DNA of 64,000 bases from UBA1494_A sp963973975 (lineage in GTDB: Bacteria; Bacteroidota; Bacteroidia; Flavobacteriales_E; Vicingaceae): NCBI GenBank assembly GCA_963973975.1, contig CAXBCF010000008.1, positions 1 to 64,000 of the forward strand, given 5' to 3'. Position numbers and translations under genes: made by a program. The first letter of the stretch is position 1. The number at the start of each line of letters is the position of its first letter. The notes beneath the pieces are model-generated. The model was given only the letters and a program-made list of their open reading frames with translations. It was not told the DNA's origin and searched no databases. Shown here one piece after another: positions 1-7,794 of this stretch.

Positions 1-54
1 TATTTATTAAAGTCAAATCAATCAACTGATTCATGCTGAGCTTGTTTCAGCATC
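1..54. repeat. Dispersed palindromic repeat, copy 1 of 4
   Basis: This 54-base block recurs almost exactly at 1045-1099. Its core, TGCTGAACTTGTTTCAGCA or the variant with GAGC, recurs at 1451-1484 and 34589-34620. The core is an inverted repeat (TGCTGAA / TTCAGCA around a 5-base loop), so it can form a hairpin as RNA or cruciform DNA. It is intergenic and non-coding, a REP-like element. The window may start inside a longer copy. Confidence 0.75.
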
Positions 55-131
55 TATGTTTTGATTTATACTTATTATGATTTCAGGTTGTCGCATAATG
101 TTTCTTAAAATCCCCGACTGTACAGAAGGTA

Positions 132-163
132 TATCGGCCTGATTACCGACAAAAGCAGGCATT
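132..163. repeat. REP-like CGGCCTG...GCAGGC element, copy 1 of 3
   Basis: A short element with the pattern ATCGGCCTG, a variable spacer containing CCGACAAA, and GCAGGCATTA. It recurs at 1568-1600 and 36805-36838. The ends GCCTG and CAGGC are inverted repeats. In the third copy it is the centre of a MITE-like insertion that breaks a gene, so this copy may also mark a degenerate mobile element. The sequence CTAATTGGTATTATTTATTA directly before the toxin stop (about 198-217) resembles the end of that element class. Confidence 0.65.
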
Positions 164-208
164 ATAACTAAAGAAATTCTATTAACGGCATTTAAATGCT
201 AATTGGTA

Positions 209-532
209 TTATTTATTACGATCAATTTTTATTGGGTTTTGTCGAGTATCAAATACGTCAGCTATCTTAATGAAATTGTTTTTTTCATCAACATAGTAGA
301 TTAGTTTATAATTATTATGGATAAAGTATCGATAATTAATTTTTCTGTGCTCAAGAGATTCTTCTTCTTGTCCGATATATGGTGTGTCTATCAATAGATT
401 TGGGGCATTGATAATTCCCATAAGAAGTGTTTTAGCTACTCTTATACTCGCTCTGTTTTTGTAGTATTCGTAAATTTCATCGAGTTGTTTTTCTGCAAAA
501 TCAGACCAAATAATTTCAAAATCATTACTCAT
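209..532 (-). CDS. RelE/ParE-family type II toxin
   Basis: Small basic protein of 107 residues, the usual size of RelE/ParE toxins. It has the family pattern: a helical N-terminal half (WSDFAEKQLDEIYEYY), a middle segment around residues 55-80 with HRKINYRYFIHNNYKLIYYV, and a C-terminal strand ending in VFDTRQNP. That arginine-containing VF.TRQNP ending is the usual signature. Family toxins poison gyrase (ParE) or cleave mRNA on the ribosome (RelE); which applies cannot be told from sequence. It overlaps the upstream antitoxin gene by 8 bases, giving the standard antitoxin-toxin order. Confidence in family is high, in target low. Confidence 0.85.
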   Translation of the reverse strand: MSNDFEIIWSDFAEKQLDEIYEYYKNRASIRVAKTLLMGIINAPNLLIDTPYIGQEEESLEHRKINYRYFIHNNYKLIYYVDEKNNFIKIADVFDTRQNPIKIDRNK

Positions 533-758
533 ATTTTGCTAAAAGTTCAGCACTACTTTTAAATCTATTGTTTTTAAAATCAGATTCTGATTGATCAATT
601 CGCTTTTCTAGTTCATCTTGATTCATGGGTGAAACTACTCGATCAGGTGTAGCATTTTTTTCTTTTTTTAAAATTTTTTCAAAACGAGAAATTGCTTCTT
701 CACTTTGAAGTTTTAAAAATTCTTGTATAAATTCTATTTTACGAGCTTCTAAATTCAT
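525..758 (-). CDS. Antitoxin of RelE/ParE-type pair
   Basis: Short acidic and helical protein (77 residues from the chosen start) directly upstream of the toxin, overlapping it by 8 bases. I chose the ATG at 758 (MNLEARKIEFIQEFLKLQSE) because many Bacteroidota antitoxins of this type begin with this 'MNLEARKxxFIQEFLxLQ' helix and run through 'SEEAISRFEKIL'. The longer in-frame ATG at 779 would add seven residues that do not fit the family. The C-terminal half (SESDFKNNRFKSSAELLAKYE) is the likely toxin-binding region. No classical DNA-binding fold is obvious. It should neutralise the downstream toxin and may autoregulate the operon. Confidence 0.8.
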   Translation of the reverse strand: MNLEARKIEFIQEFLKLQSEEAISRFEKILKKEKNATPDRVVSPMNQDELEKRIDQSESDFKNNRFKSSAELLAKYE

Positions 759-779
759 TGTTAATAGTCTTTGTATCAA

Positions 780-1138
780 AAGTACAAAAATTATTTATGA
801 GTAATTTTCAATTAGAATTAAGAATTAAGAGATGAATTTCTAAATTTTTACACTACTGTCAAGTCGAGCTGTCACATCGAATGACTAATTTTTTACTACT
901 GTCAAGTCGAGCGGAGTCGAGACTGGTTTGTGGAAATGAATTACGAAATCAGAAAAAGGACAAAGGGCTAAAGATGAAAGAATTTTGAATTGGTAATTTT
1001 TAGTTTTTAATTAGCTAGTTGGAAAAATAGTAATTCCTTCTATTTATTTATTAAAGTCAAATCAATCAACTGATTCATGCTGAGCTTGTTTCAGCATCTT
1101 TTATCAGTTAAATCAATTCAAATTATTAGTTTATTTTC
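780..1138. other. Gene-free repeat-rich spacer
   Basis: No gene is visible. It holds 'gaattaagaattaagag'-type low-complexity DNA, two copies of CTACTGTCAAGTCGAGC (853-869 and 896-912; the second continues into a CGAGCGGAGTCGAG hairpin-like stretch), and the second copy of the 54-base palindromic repeat at 1045-1099. Confidence 0.7.
1045..1099. repeat. Dispersed palindromic repeat, copy 2 of 4
   Basis: Nearly base-for-base copy of 1-54, including the flanking AAAGTCAAATCAATCAACTG stretch and the hairpin core ending in TTTCAGCATCT. The two copies bracket the first toxin-antitoxin pair in direct orientation, so recombination between them could delete it. Confidence 0.8.
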
Positions 1139-1352
1139 ATGTTCATTTTTTTGCTTCTCCAAAAAAACGAACCAAAAAAAGGAGACTTTTCCCAAATGAA
1201 TTCTTCTCAGTCTACGCTTGTGCCACACCCCACTGAGAAGACCTCAATCAAAAAAAGGCGTTCCGCTTCGCTTCTCTGTCTTTCCTTTTTTTGCTTGTTA
1301 TTCATGGGGAAAAGCGCATCAATGCGGGGCATTGATTAGATGTTCGTTTTCA
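1139..1352 (+). repeat. ~214-bp dispersed structured repeat, copy A
   Basis: This block is nearly identical to 26669-26907. It begins GTTCATTTTTTTGCTTCTCC and ends with a hairpin (TCAATGC, GGG, GCATTGA) followed by ATGTTCGTTTTCAT. Internally CCCAAATGAAT and ATTCATGGG form an inverted repeat. A 66-codon open frame lies inside, but both copies are conserved at DNA level, including outside the frame, and copy B carries an extra hairpin of about 27 bases. I therefore read it as a non-autonomous repeat and not as a gene. Confidence 0.7.
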
Positions 1353-1450
1353 TAATTAGTATTGGAAGAAATTTATACATCTATTAAGCTGATTGTGTAT
1401 CTTTTGCAGAAAGTACTATAGTTTTAACTTACAAATTAATGCCAAATCAA

Positions 1451-1484
1451 ACTACTGAGTCATGCTGAACTTGTTTCAGCATCT
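1451..1484. repeat. Dispersed palindromic repeat, copy 3 of 4
   Basis: ACTGAGTCATGCTGAAC followed by TTGTTTCAGCATCT: the same hairpin core as at 1-54, in the variant shared exactly with 34589-34620. Confidence 0.75.
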
Positions 1485-1567
1485 AAGTCGTGATTTAGAT
1501 GCTGAATATCAACAAATACCGATTGCGAATATAATACAGTACAAAAGAAGAACTGTTTATATTCTGT

Positions 1568-1600
1568 ATCGGCCTGTCTGCCGACAAAGGCAGGTATTTA
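1568..1600. repeat. REP-like CGGCCTG...GCAGG element, copy 2 of 3
   Basis: ATCGGCCTGTCTGCCGACAA followed by AGGCAGGTATTTA, matching 132-163 and 36805-36838. It is followed at about 1643-1657 by AGAATTGGTATAATAC, which looks like the terminal repeat of the MITE-like elements described at 34726-34860 and 36750-36874. Confidence 0.65.
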
Positions 1601-1655
1601 CCACTTCTAACATTATAAAACATTAAAACTGTTTTATAAAGAGAATTGGTATAAT

Positions 1656-1690
1656 ACAAGATCCTGAAACGAGTTCAGGATGACACTGCG
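1656..1690. repeat. Palindromic repeat TCCTGAAACGAGTTCAGGA, copy 1 of 2
   Basis: ACAAGATCCTGAAACGAG followed by TTCAGGATGACA and TGCGTT. The core TCCTGAA / TTCAGGA is an inverted repeat around ACGAG. It recurs at 34644-34680 with the same flanks, again close to a copy of the TGCTGAAC palindrome, so the two hairpins travel as a pair. Confidence 0.7.
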
Positions 1691-1804
1691 TTTCATAATA
1701 AACATTTTATACCTATATATGAAGAAGAAATAAATAAACATTTGCCCAAAACCTGCAAAACGACAAAAATTCGTTTCTTTGCAGCTTATAGTTCAAGTGT
1801 ATAA

Positions 1805-4129
1805 ATGAACCAAAATTCCTCTTCGGCTTTTCAAATTGATCCCAAAGTTTTTCTGATTTATGTGTTGCGCTATTGGTACTTGGTGCTGATAGGTTTGTTG
1901 GGTGGTTTTGCTTATGCTTTTTATCAGGTGCGCTATACTCCTGCTACTTATAGCGTTAATTCGCGCATGCTGGTGAAAGACGAACATTCTTCTTGGGGGC
2001 AGGAATATTTTTTACCGGGTATGGAATTGGTGAGCGGTAGAAACCGCTTGGTGAATGAAATTGGGATTATTCGCTCTTTCCCCTTAATGGAACGAGTAGC
2101 TAAAAAATTAGACATTCCTTATTCCTATTATAAAGTAGGTAATATCAAAACCACTGAAATGTACCCCAGAGGTGATTTTTCTTTGACTTTGAAGGATGGG
2201 GAGCGCATACCTGGCGCTTATTTCATCGATTTTCCTAAAGAGGGCTTTTATCGCGTACATGCTTCAGAAGAAGAACTTAAAAAAGCGCCTGAAAAACGAA
2301 TAAGTGAACCACTGAAAATTGGAGAGAACAGCTACCAGTTAAACGTGCACTCCAATGCGGTGTATGGGGAAGATTATTACCGCTTTACCATTAATACAAC
2401 AGGAGGTTTAGCGAGGCATTTGCAAGGCTCCATTCAGATTGATGTGGAGAACCAAGAGTCTTCCATTTTAATATTAAGCCATCAAGAGCGTACTCCGGCA
2501 AAATCAATTGATTACTTGAATGTCTTGATGCGAGAGTACATTCAGTGGGGCAAGGACCAGAACAATGAAATTACCAGTAATACCATTGATTTTGTGGACA
2601 GGCAATTGCGAGAAATTGCCGATTCTTTAGTGGTGACGGAGCACCGCCTGGAACAATTCCAAAAGAAAAACTTTCAGGATCGAATTTTTATTCAAGAAGA
2701 GAGCAATAACATGGAAGTGGTGTTTGAATTAGAAGATGCGCTCACACAGCGCAGTATTCAAAAGGAATACTATTCCGCTTTGATGAAAACCCTGCAGCAA
2801 GATGAGTTTACCGCCTTTCCTTCCGCTGCGGTTTTTGGTTTTCAAGATCCCAACATTGATCGAATGATCGAATTGTTGGTGAAAGCATTGGATGAGAAAA
2901 AAATGACTGCCTTTAACTATAAAGACAATAGTACTATGTATGATAGGGCTGAGGCAGCAGTTGAGACTTATCGTAAAGACTTAATGGAGGCGGCAGCTGC
3001 CAATAAGTTACAAGTAGTGGCCTTAATTGATTCTTTGAAGAACTTAATTAACCGAGAAGAGCAGAAGGTGCTGAAAATACCTCAAGAACAACGAGAATAC
3101 TTTAAGATTTTACGGGAAAATAAGTTATTGACGGATTTGTACACCTTTTTGTTGAACAAGCGCTCTGAGGCGAGCATTGCTAAAGCTTCCAATGTTGCCA
3201 AAGCACAAATCTTAGATTTTGCTGATACCTATCGAGTAAGCTACATAGGCCCTAAATCTGGTTCTATTTATTCGTTTGGGATTTTTAGCGGTTTAGCCAT
3301 TCCCTTGGCATTGATCTTTTTGTTTTATGTGATGAACACCAAAATTGTGGATCCTTCCGACTTGGAAAAATTGACCAATATCCCTGTTTTGGGATCGGTG
3401 ATGCATAAAAAGGACTTGGACAATAACATCATTGTCGCTAATTCGCTTAAATCACTAATGGCAGAAGCGTTTAGAAGCATTCGAACCAAATTGAATTTTA
3501 TGACGGTGGGTTCGGAATGCACGAAGATTTTGGTGACTTCCTCCATTAGTGGGGAAGGAAAAACCTTTACATCCATAAATTTGGCTGCCATTTATGCCGC
3601 CTCCGGTAAGAAAACGGTTTTGTTGGGAGCAGATTTACGCAAGCCGAAAATTTTTAAGGATTTCGGCTTGAGTAACGAGATAGGTTTGAGTACTTATTTG
3701 ATTCGCAAGGCGAATTTAAAAGAAGTAGTTCAAGCCACTAAGTTAGATAATTTAGATTTAATTGCCTCCGGTCCCATACCCCCCAATCCAGCTGAATTGA
3801 TTGAAAGTGCCGCCATGCGGGAATTGTTTCAAGAATTAGAAGCGAAGTACGAGGTCATCATCATTGATTCCCCTCCTCTGGGCTTGGTGACCGATGCACT
3901 TTTACTAAAAGTTTATGCAGACGCTGCCCTTTACATAGTTCGCCACAATTATACCAAGAAATCTTATTTGGAAAATATCAATCAATTGTATCAAGATAAG
4001 GTGTTTACTAATATTGGCATCGTAGTAAATGCGGTGCAGCAAAAATCCAGTATTGGCTATGGGGCTAATTATGGCTACGGCTATGGCTATGGTTACGGTT
4101 ATGGTTATTACTCAGAAGATAAAAACTAA
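1805..4129 (+). CDS. Wzc-like polysaccharide copolymerase / tyrosine autokinase
   Basis: Inner-membrane protein controlling export and chain length of a Wzx/Wzy-dependent polysaccharide. The 774 residues hold an N-terminal Wzz-type domain with a first membrane segment (about 17-38), a long periplasmic coiled-coil region (about 250-460), a second membrane segment (about 490-512) and a cytoplasmic bacterial tyrosine kinase domain. The kinase shows Walker A (SISGEGKTF, about 580-588), Walker A' (VLLGADLRKP, about 610) and Walker B (IIIDSPP, about 685). The tail is a Gly-Tyr cluster that should be autophosphorylated. The first Asp of the classic A' motif is Gly here, as I recall from other Bacteroidota members. 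No wza-like gene precedes it. It opens the polysaccharide locus and abuts wzx without a gap. Confidence 0.93.
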   Translation: MNQNSSSAFQIDPKVFLIYVLRYWYLVLIGLLGGFAYAFYQVRYTPATYSVNSRMLVKDEHSSWGQEYFLPGMELVSGRNRLVNEIGIIRSFPLMERVAKKLDIPYSYYKVGNIKTTEMYPRGDFSLTLKDGERIPGAYFIDFPKEGFYRVHASEEELKKAPEKRISEPLKIGENSYQLNVHSNAVYGEDYYRFTINTTGGLARHLQGSIQIDVENQESSILILSHQERTPAKSIDYLNVLMREYIQWGKDQNNEITSNTIDFVDRQLREIADSLVVTEHRLEQFQKKNFQDRIFIQEESNNMEVVFELEDALTQRSIQKEYYSALMKTLQQDEFTAFPSAAVFGFQDPNIDRMIELLVKALDEKKMTAFNYKDNSTMYDRAEAAVETYRKDLMEAAAANKLQVVALIDSLKNLINREEQKVLKIPQEQREYFKILRENKLLTDLYTFLLNKRSEASIAKASNVAKAQILDFADTYRVSYIGPKSGSIYSFGIFSGLAIPLALIFLFYVMNTKIVDPSDLEKLTNIPVLGSVMHKKDLDNNIIVANSLKSLMAEAFRSIRTKLNFMTVGSECTKILVTSSISGEGKTFTSINLAAIYAASGKKTVLLGADLRKPKIFKDFGLSNEIGLSTYLIRKANLKEVVQATKLDNLDLIASGPIPPNPAELIESAAMRELFQELEAKYEVIIIDSPPLGLVTDALLLKVYADAALYIVRHNYTKKSYLENINQLYQDKVFTNIGIVVNAVQQKSSIGYGANYGYGYGYGYGYGYYSEDKN
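4073..4108 (+). repeat. Hexanucleotide tandem repeat encoding the Wzc tyrosine tail
   Basis: Six in-frame units of GGYTAY (each Gly-Tyr) run from residue 757. Gain or loss of a unit keeps the frame and alters the number of phosphorylatable tyrosines. Confidence 0.85.
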
Positions 4130-4138
4130 TTGGCTCGA

Positions 4139-5590
4139 ATGAATAATTTAAGAGGTCGAGCAAGTAATGCTTTGTTTTGGGATTTATTTGGGAATTATGG
4201 TGGGCAGCTTAGTTCATTTATCATTTCAATTTTTCTAGCACGATTATTAAGTCCTTCTGAATTTGGCTTAGTTGGCATGTCTTTAGTTTTTATTGGTATG
4301 TTAGAAATTTTCAAAGACATGGGTTTTGCAACGGCTTTGATTCAGAATGAGAATAATACTTCTTTAACCTATTCTTCGGTATTTTATTTAAATGTAATTG
4401 CAGGTATAATATTAACTGTACTGATTTATATTTCTGCTCCTTGGATTGCTGAATTTTTTAATAATCAAGCTATTACTGAATTAGTTCGATTGCTTTCCTT
4501 TACTTTTTTTTTAAGCAGTTTTAATATTGTGCAAGCTACCATTTTGAGTAAAAAGCTTGATTTTAAAAGTTTGACTTATCGAAATTTAATTGCTCAGATT
4601 TCTGCTGGTTGCATTGCAATAGGTTTTGCCTTTTATGGTTATGGTGTGTATGCATTGGTCATTCAACAAATTATTGGAGCTATTGTATCGACGATTTTAT
4701 TGTGGAAGCTCTCTGATTGGAAACCAAAATTGGAATTTTCGTGGAAAGAGCTTAAGAAGTTGAGCAGTTTTTCTATTTATGTATTTGCTGCAAGTTCGGT
4801 AAATAAAATTATACAACAAATGGATACTTTAATTATCGGAAAGCTTTTCTCACCTGCAATTTTGGGTTATTTTACTCGGGCAAATAGTTTAAACAAGTTA
4901 GTTATACAGAATTCTTCTAGTAGTATCTCTAAAATTTTTTTTCCAACACTGGCTCTAGTAAAAAATGAACCTAAACGATTTGAACGAATCTACTTAAAAG
5001 TAATCAACATCGTTTCTACTATTTCAATCTTTTTAACTGCAGTTTTTTTTTTAATTGGAGAAGAGTTAATTATTGGCTTATTTGGAAGTAAGTGGCAACT
5101 GTCAATTCCTATTTTTCAAATTTTGATTCTAAAAGGGTTCACCTTTCCTGTTAGTGCAATGATTGTGAATGCATTTTTAGCAAAAGGAAAGAGTAAGGCT
5201 AATTTTCACTACGGCAACATTCGAAAAGTATTGCAGTTGATTCCATTTATTTTTGCTTACTTTAGTGGATTCTATGCTTTTTTATATGCTAATGTTGGGG
5301 TTGCATTTTTAGCATGGATATTAAATAACTTATTAGCGAAAATTTCATTGAATATTTCATTAAAAGAGCAATTCTTAGCCGTTGTACCTCATTTGTTTTT
5401 TGCCTTTTTATTTGTTTTTGTTATAATTTATTTTTTGCCGAATGAATTCAGTTATTTTTGGGCTATAGTAAAAGTGATAGTTTTTAGCTTATTATTTTTG
5501 ACCTTTCTAAAAATAAGTAAGTCCCCAATTTTATTAGAAGGAAACTTATTGATTGATAAATTAAAAAAACGATTGAACCTTGTTAGATAA
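4139..5590 (+). CDS. wzx: Wzx-type lipid-linked oligosaccharide flippase (MOP superfamily)
   Basis: Multi-pass membrane protein of about 483 residues with the pattern of WzxC/RfbX-like polysaccharide transporters: FWDLFGNYGGQLSSFIISIF near the N-terminus, then LARLLSPSEFGLVGM and evenly spaced hydrophobic segments to the end. It should flip undecaprenyl-diphosphate-linked repeat units across the inner membrane for Wzy. The ATG at 4139 is preferred; an in-frame TTG directly after the wzc stop (4130) would add three residues. It is translationally linked to wzc and overlaps the following sulfotransferase gene by 11 bases. The family is clear; substrate unknown. Confidence 0.9.
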   Translation: MNNLRGRASNALFWDLFGNYGGQLSSFIISIFLARLLSPSEFGLVGMSLVFIGMLEIFKDMGFATALIQNENNTSLTYSSVFYLNVIAGIILTVLIYISAPWIAEFFNNQAITELVRLLSFTFFLSSFNIVQATILSKKLDFKSLTYRNLIAQISAGCIAIGFAFYGYGVYALVIQQIIGAIVSTILLWKLSDWKPKLEFSWKELKKLSSFSIYVFAASSVNKIIQQMDTLIIGKLFSPAILGYFTRANSLNKLVIQNSSSSISKIFFPTLALVKNEPKRFERIYLKVINIVSTISIFLTAVFFLIGEELIIGLFGSKWQLSIPIFQILILKGFTFPVSAMIVNAFLAKGKSKANFHYGNIRKVLQLIPFIFAYFSGFYAFLYANVGVAFLAWILNNLLAKISLNISLKEQFLAVVPHLFFAFLFVFVIIYFLPNEFSYFWAIVKVIVFSLLFLTFLKISKSPILLEGNLLIDKLKKRLNLVR

Positions 5591-6254
5591 AGTAAAGTCT
5601 TTAACAAAAGCTTTAAAAGTAATCTCTGCTCCTAAAATATTTTGTATTTCTGTTCAAAGAACTGGAACTACTTCTGTGGGCCAATTTTTTAAAGATCATA
5701 ATTTTCAAGTTGCTACATGGGGTGTTTCTAGAAAAAATAGTTGGACAGTAAATTGGTTTAAGGGAGATTACGAACGTATTTTTCAAAGTAGGGATTTTAA
5801 ATTAAATCAGGTATTCGAAGATGATCCATGGTTTTGTTTAGACTTTTATAAAGTATTGTTTCATCGCTTTCCAAAATCAAAATTTGTTTTAATAGAAAGA
5901 GACGCTGACAAATGGTTTGACTCAATGGTTAGACACTCTACTGGAAAAACATTGGGCAATACACACCTACATGCATCAATTTATGGGCGCTTGAAAGAAT
6001 TTAATGATTCCAAATTTGAAAATAAAAATCGATATTCATCCATAATCGATAATAGATTGACACTTGATGAGTCACATCGCTCATTTTATAAAGAAATTTA
6101 CGAAAATAGAAATCGAGAAGTTAAGTTTTTTTTTGAAGAATTTGGGAATGACAGAATTATAAATCTAAATCTTGAAGATAAAGATAAGTGGCAAAAGTTA
6201 GGTTCTTATTTTAATTTTCAAGTTGATAAAGATTATAATGCACATATTAGATAA
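5580..6254 (+). CDS. Sulfotransferase family protein 1
   Basis: A 224-residue soluble protein with the PAPS-binding signature near its N-terminus: FCISVQRTGTTSVGQFF, where QRTGTTS (26-32) is the 5'-phosphosulfate loop. A 3'-phosphate-binding-like segment lies around residues 98-116 (FPKSKFVLIERDADKWFDS). Such enzymes move sulfate from PAPS to a hydroxyl or amino group of a sugar. It starts at a TTG (5580) inside the end of wzx; no ATG occurs before residue 116, so the TTG start is the reasonable reading. It is the first of three unrelated-looking sulfotransferases in the locus. Low similarity to the other two suggests a different acceptor position. The acceptor is unknown. Confidence 0.8.
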   Translation: MLDKVKSLTKALKVISAPKIFCISVQRTGTTSVGQFFKDHNFQVATWGVSRKNSWTVNWFKGDYERIFQSRDFKLNQVFEDDPWFCLDFYKVLFHRFPKSKFVLIERDADKWFDSMVRHSTGKTLGNTHLHASIYGRLKEFNDSKFENKNRYSSIIDNRLTLDESHRSFYKEIYENRNREVKFFFEEFGNDRIINLNLEDKDKWQKLGSYFNFQVDKDYNAHIR

Positions 6255-6272
6255 AATATAATTGATTATTTG

Positions 6273-7601
6273 TTATTTATTTTTATTTTCTGGACATTTC
6301 CATAGCGAATCAACTTCATAATATTTTTCCATGCCTTCACCAATATAATTTAGGTAAGATATTTCTGAAATATCTTTACTGGAGTGGATGATGGATCGAT
6401 TAGAGAAATCTAATTCTTTGATACAGAAGTTAGTTAACCCATCCTTTTTCTTTGTTAAAATAGTTTGCTCTCTTACTAAAAACTGATGGTGTACTTCCTT
6501 TGCTTTTAAATGTTGCCTAAATATATAAAAAAAGAAAAATAATAGTATAGCAAGAATCAGATAGGGCTTTAATTTTTTTAATAGCGAGAAATTAATTGAT
6601 TGAGATGTTTTTTTTGCTTTTTCTTTAAAGAATGACGTTAAATTAATAAGGCCTAAAAGTAAGATTAATGCATTCGGCCAAAAACTTCTAATTTCATATT
6701 TTTCAGCTATCGCATAAGGAAATAGTAGTATTAAGTATACAATAGTAAAAAAAGAAAATTCCTTAACTATATTTTTACTAAATAGCTGTGTTTTAATATC
6801 CCATATTAAACCTAATAGTACACACAGAAGTATGAATATTTTAAAGTCATCAAATAGTTGAAAATTATATTGGGTGTAATTGTTTAATATTTTATTAATT
6901 AAGTTAGGTAAGCTCAACTCTTGTAGATTAAAACCTCTTTTAGAATTACCTGGTGCAATTAAAATCATGCAAAAGCCAAGAATCGAAAAAATTAGATATT
7001 TTACTTTTCTAATTTGAAATGTTCCGTTTTCTATATAATTATTAAAAAATTGTATTAATATTATTGAGAAAGCAATTAAGAAATTATTTGGACCGGCAAA
7101 GCCAAGTAAAAATGCTAAAATTATAACCCAAATACTTTTTTCCTTTTTTCTATTGAGCGAATGAAGAAATAATAGAATAATTAAAAATGAATAAGCATAT
7201 GAGCCACAGGTCCAATAAATCATATCAGAAACGCTGCTACGAAGCCCAAAAAAGAAAATAAATACGATTAAAATCATATTGATTAAACTAGCCTTGGATT
7301 TAAATATCAGTTTTGATATAAGGTACATAGAATAGATAAAAACCAATGATTTTATAAGGATTGTTAATTTAACTGGAAGATATTTATAGGTGAAAAGCAT
7401 AAATAGTCCTTCTGGAGAAATAATTCGACCATCCCAATTCAAGTAAAAATATTTCGCTGTTGAAAGTATATCATTATTCCTAATTAGTGCAAAAATTCCA
7501 TAGTCGTCAGCCCATGGGAAAGTCCAATAGCTTAATGATAAAAGTGAAACAATAATTAGTAGGCTGAAAAAAAAGTTAAGTCTTTTCACTATATCTTGCA
7601 T
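6273..7601 (-). CDS. Polytopic membrane protein, DUF6056 / GT-C-like
   Basis: 442 residues with roughly ten or more hydrophobic segments and a short basic C-terminal domain. The N-terminal loop has WADDYG (about 30-35) and NWDGR (about 55-59), then WTCGSYAYSF and APGNSKR. I associate these motifs with the DUF6056 family, whose layout resembles GT-C glycosyltransferases (Asp in the first loop, lipid-linked sugar donor). It could glucosylate or otherwise decorate the polysaccharide, perhaps with the polyprenyl-phosphate transferase at 27284-28225, but that link is inference. It is transcribed against its neighbours and is very AT-rich. It could alternatively be a second Wzy-like polymerase. Confidence 0.55.
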   Translation of the reverse strand: MQDIVKRLNFFFSLLIIVSLLSLSYWTFPWADDYGIFALIRNNDILSTAKYFYLNWDGRIISPEGLFMLFTYKYLPVKLTILIKSLVFIYSMYLISKLIFKSKASLINMILIVFIFFFGLRSSVSDMIYWTCGSYAYSFLIILLFLHSLNRKKEKSIWVIILAFLLGFAGPNNFLIAFSIILIQFFNNYIENGTFQIRKVKYLIFSILGFCMILIAPGNSKRGFNLQELSLPNLINKILNNYTQYNFQLFDDFKIFILLCVLLGLIWDIKTQLFSKNIVKEFSFFTIVYLILLFPYAIAEKYEIRSFWPNALILLLGLINLTSFFKEKAKKTSQSINFSLLKKLKPYLILAILLFFFFYIFRQHLKAKEVHHQFLVREQTILTKKKDGLTNFCIKELDFSNRSIIHSSKDISEISYLNYIGEGMEKYYEVDSLWKCPENKNK

Positions 7602-7740
7602 ATACGTTATTTTTAAGTTCTATGTTTACGAGCAAATAAATACAAATACTATGACTTGCTTGTTAAAAGTGCAAAATAAAAGGTTTACTTACTTTAAAGG
7701 TTAACTAAAGTTATTTTTATTTTTACAAAATTTAATACAC

Positions 7741-7748
7741 TAATTTTG
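7741..7748 (+). promoter_or_regulatory. Possible Bacteroidota -7 box
   Basis: TAATTTTG matches TAnnTTTG about 47 bases before the aminotransferase start, at the beginning of a long plus-strand run. No good -33 TTG is seen at the right distance, so support is partial. Confidence 0.4.
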
Positions 7749-7794
7749 TTAGACCTAAAGTTTTAGTTTAGTCTCCGATATTACTTATTAATTA

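Noticed and set aside
1139..1339. 66-codon open frame, with a relative at 26669-26869
   Set aside because: Both lie inside a structured repeat conserved outside the frame as well. The translation is low-complexity, copy B differs by an inserted hairpin, and there is no recognisable domain or start signal.
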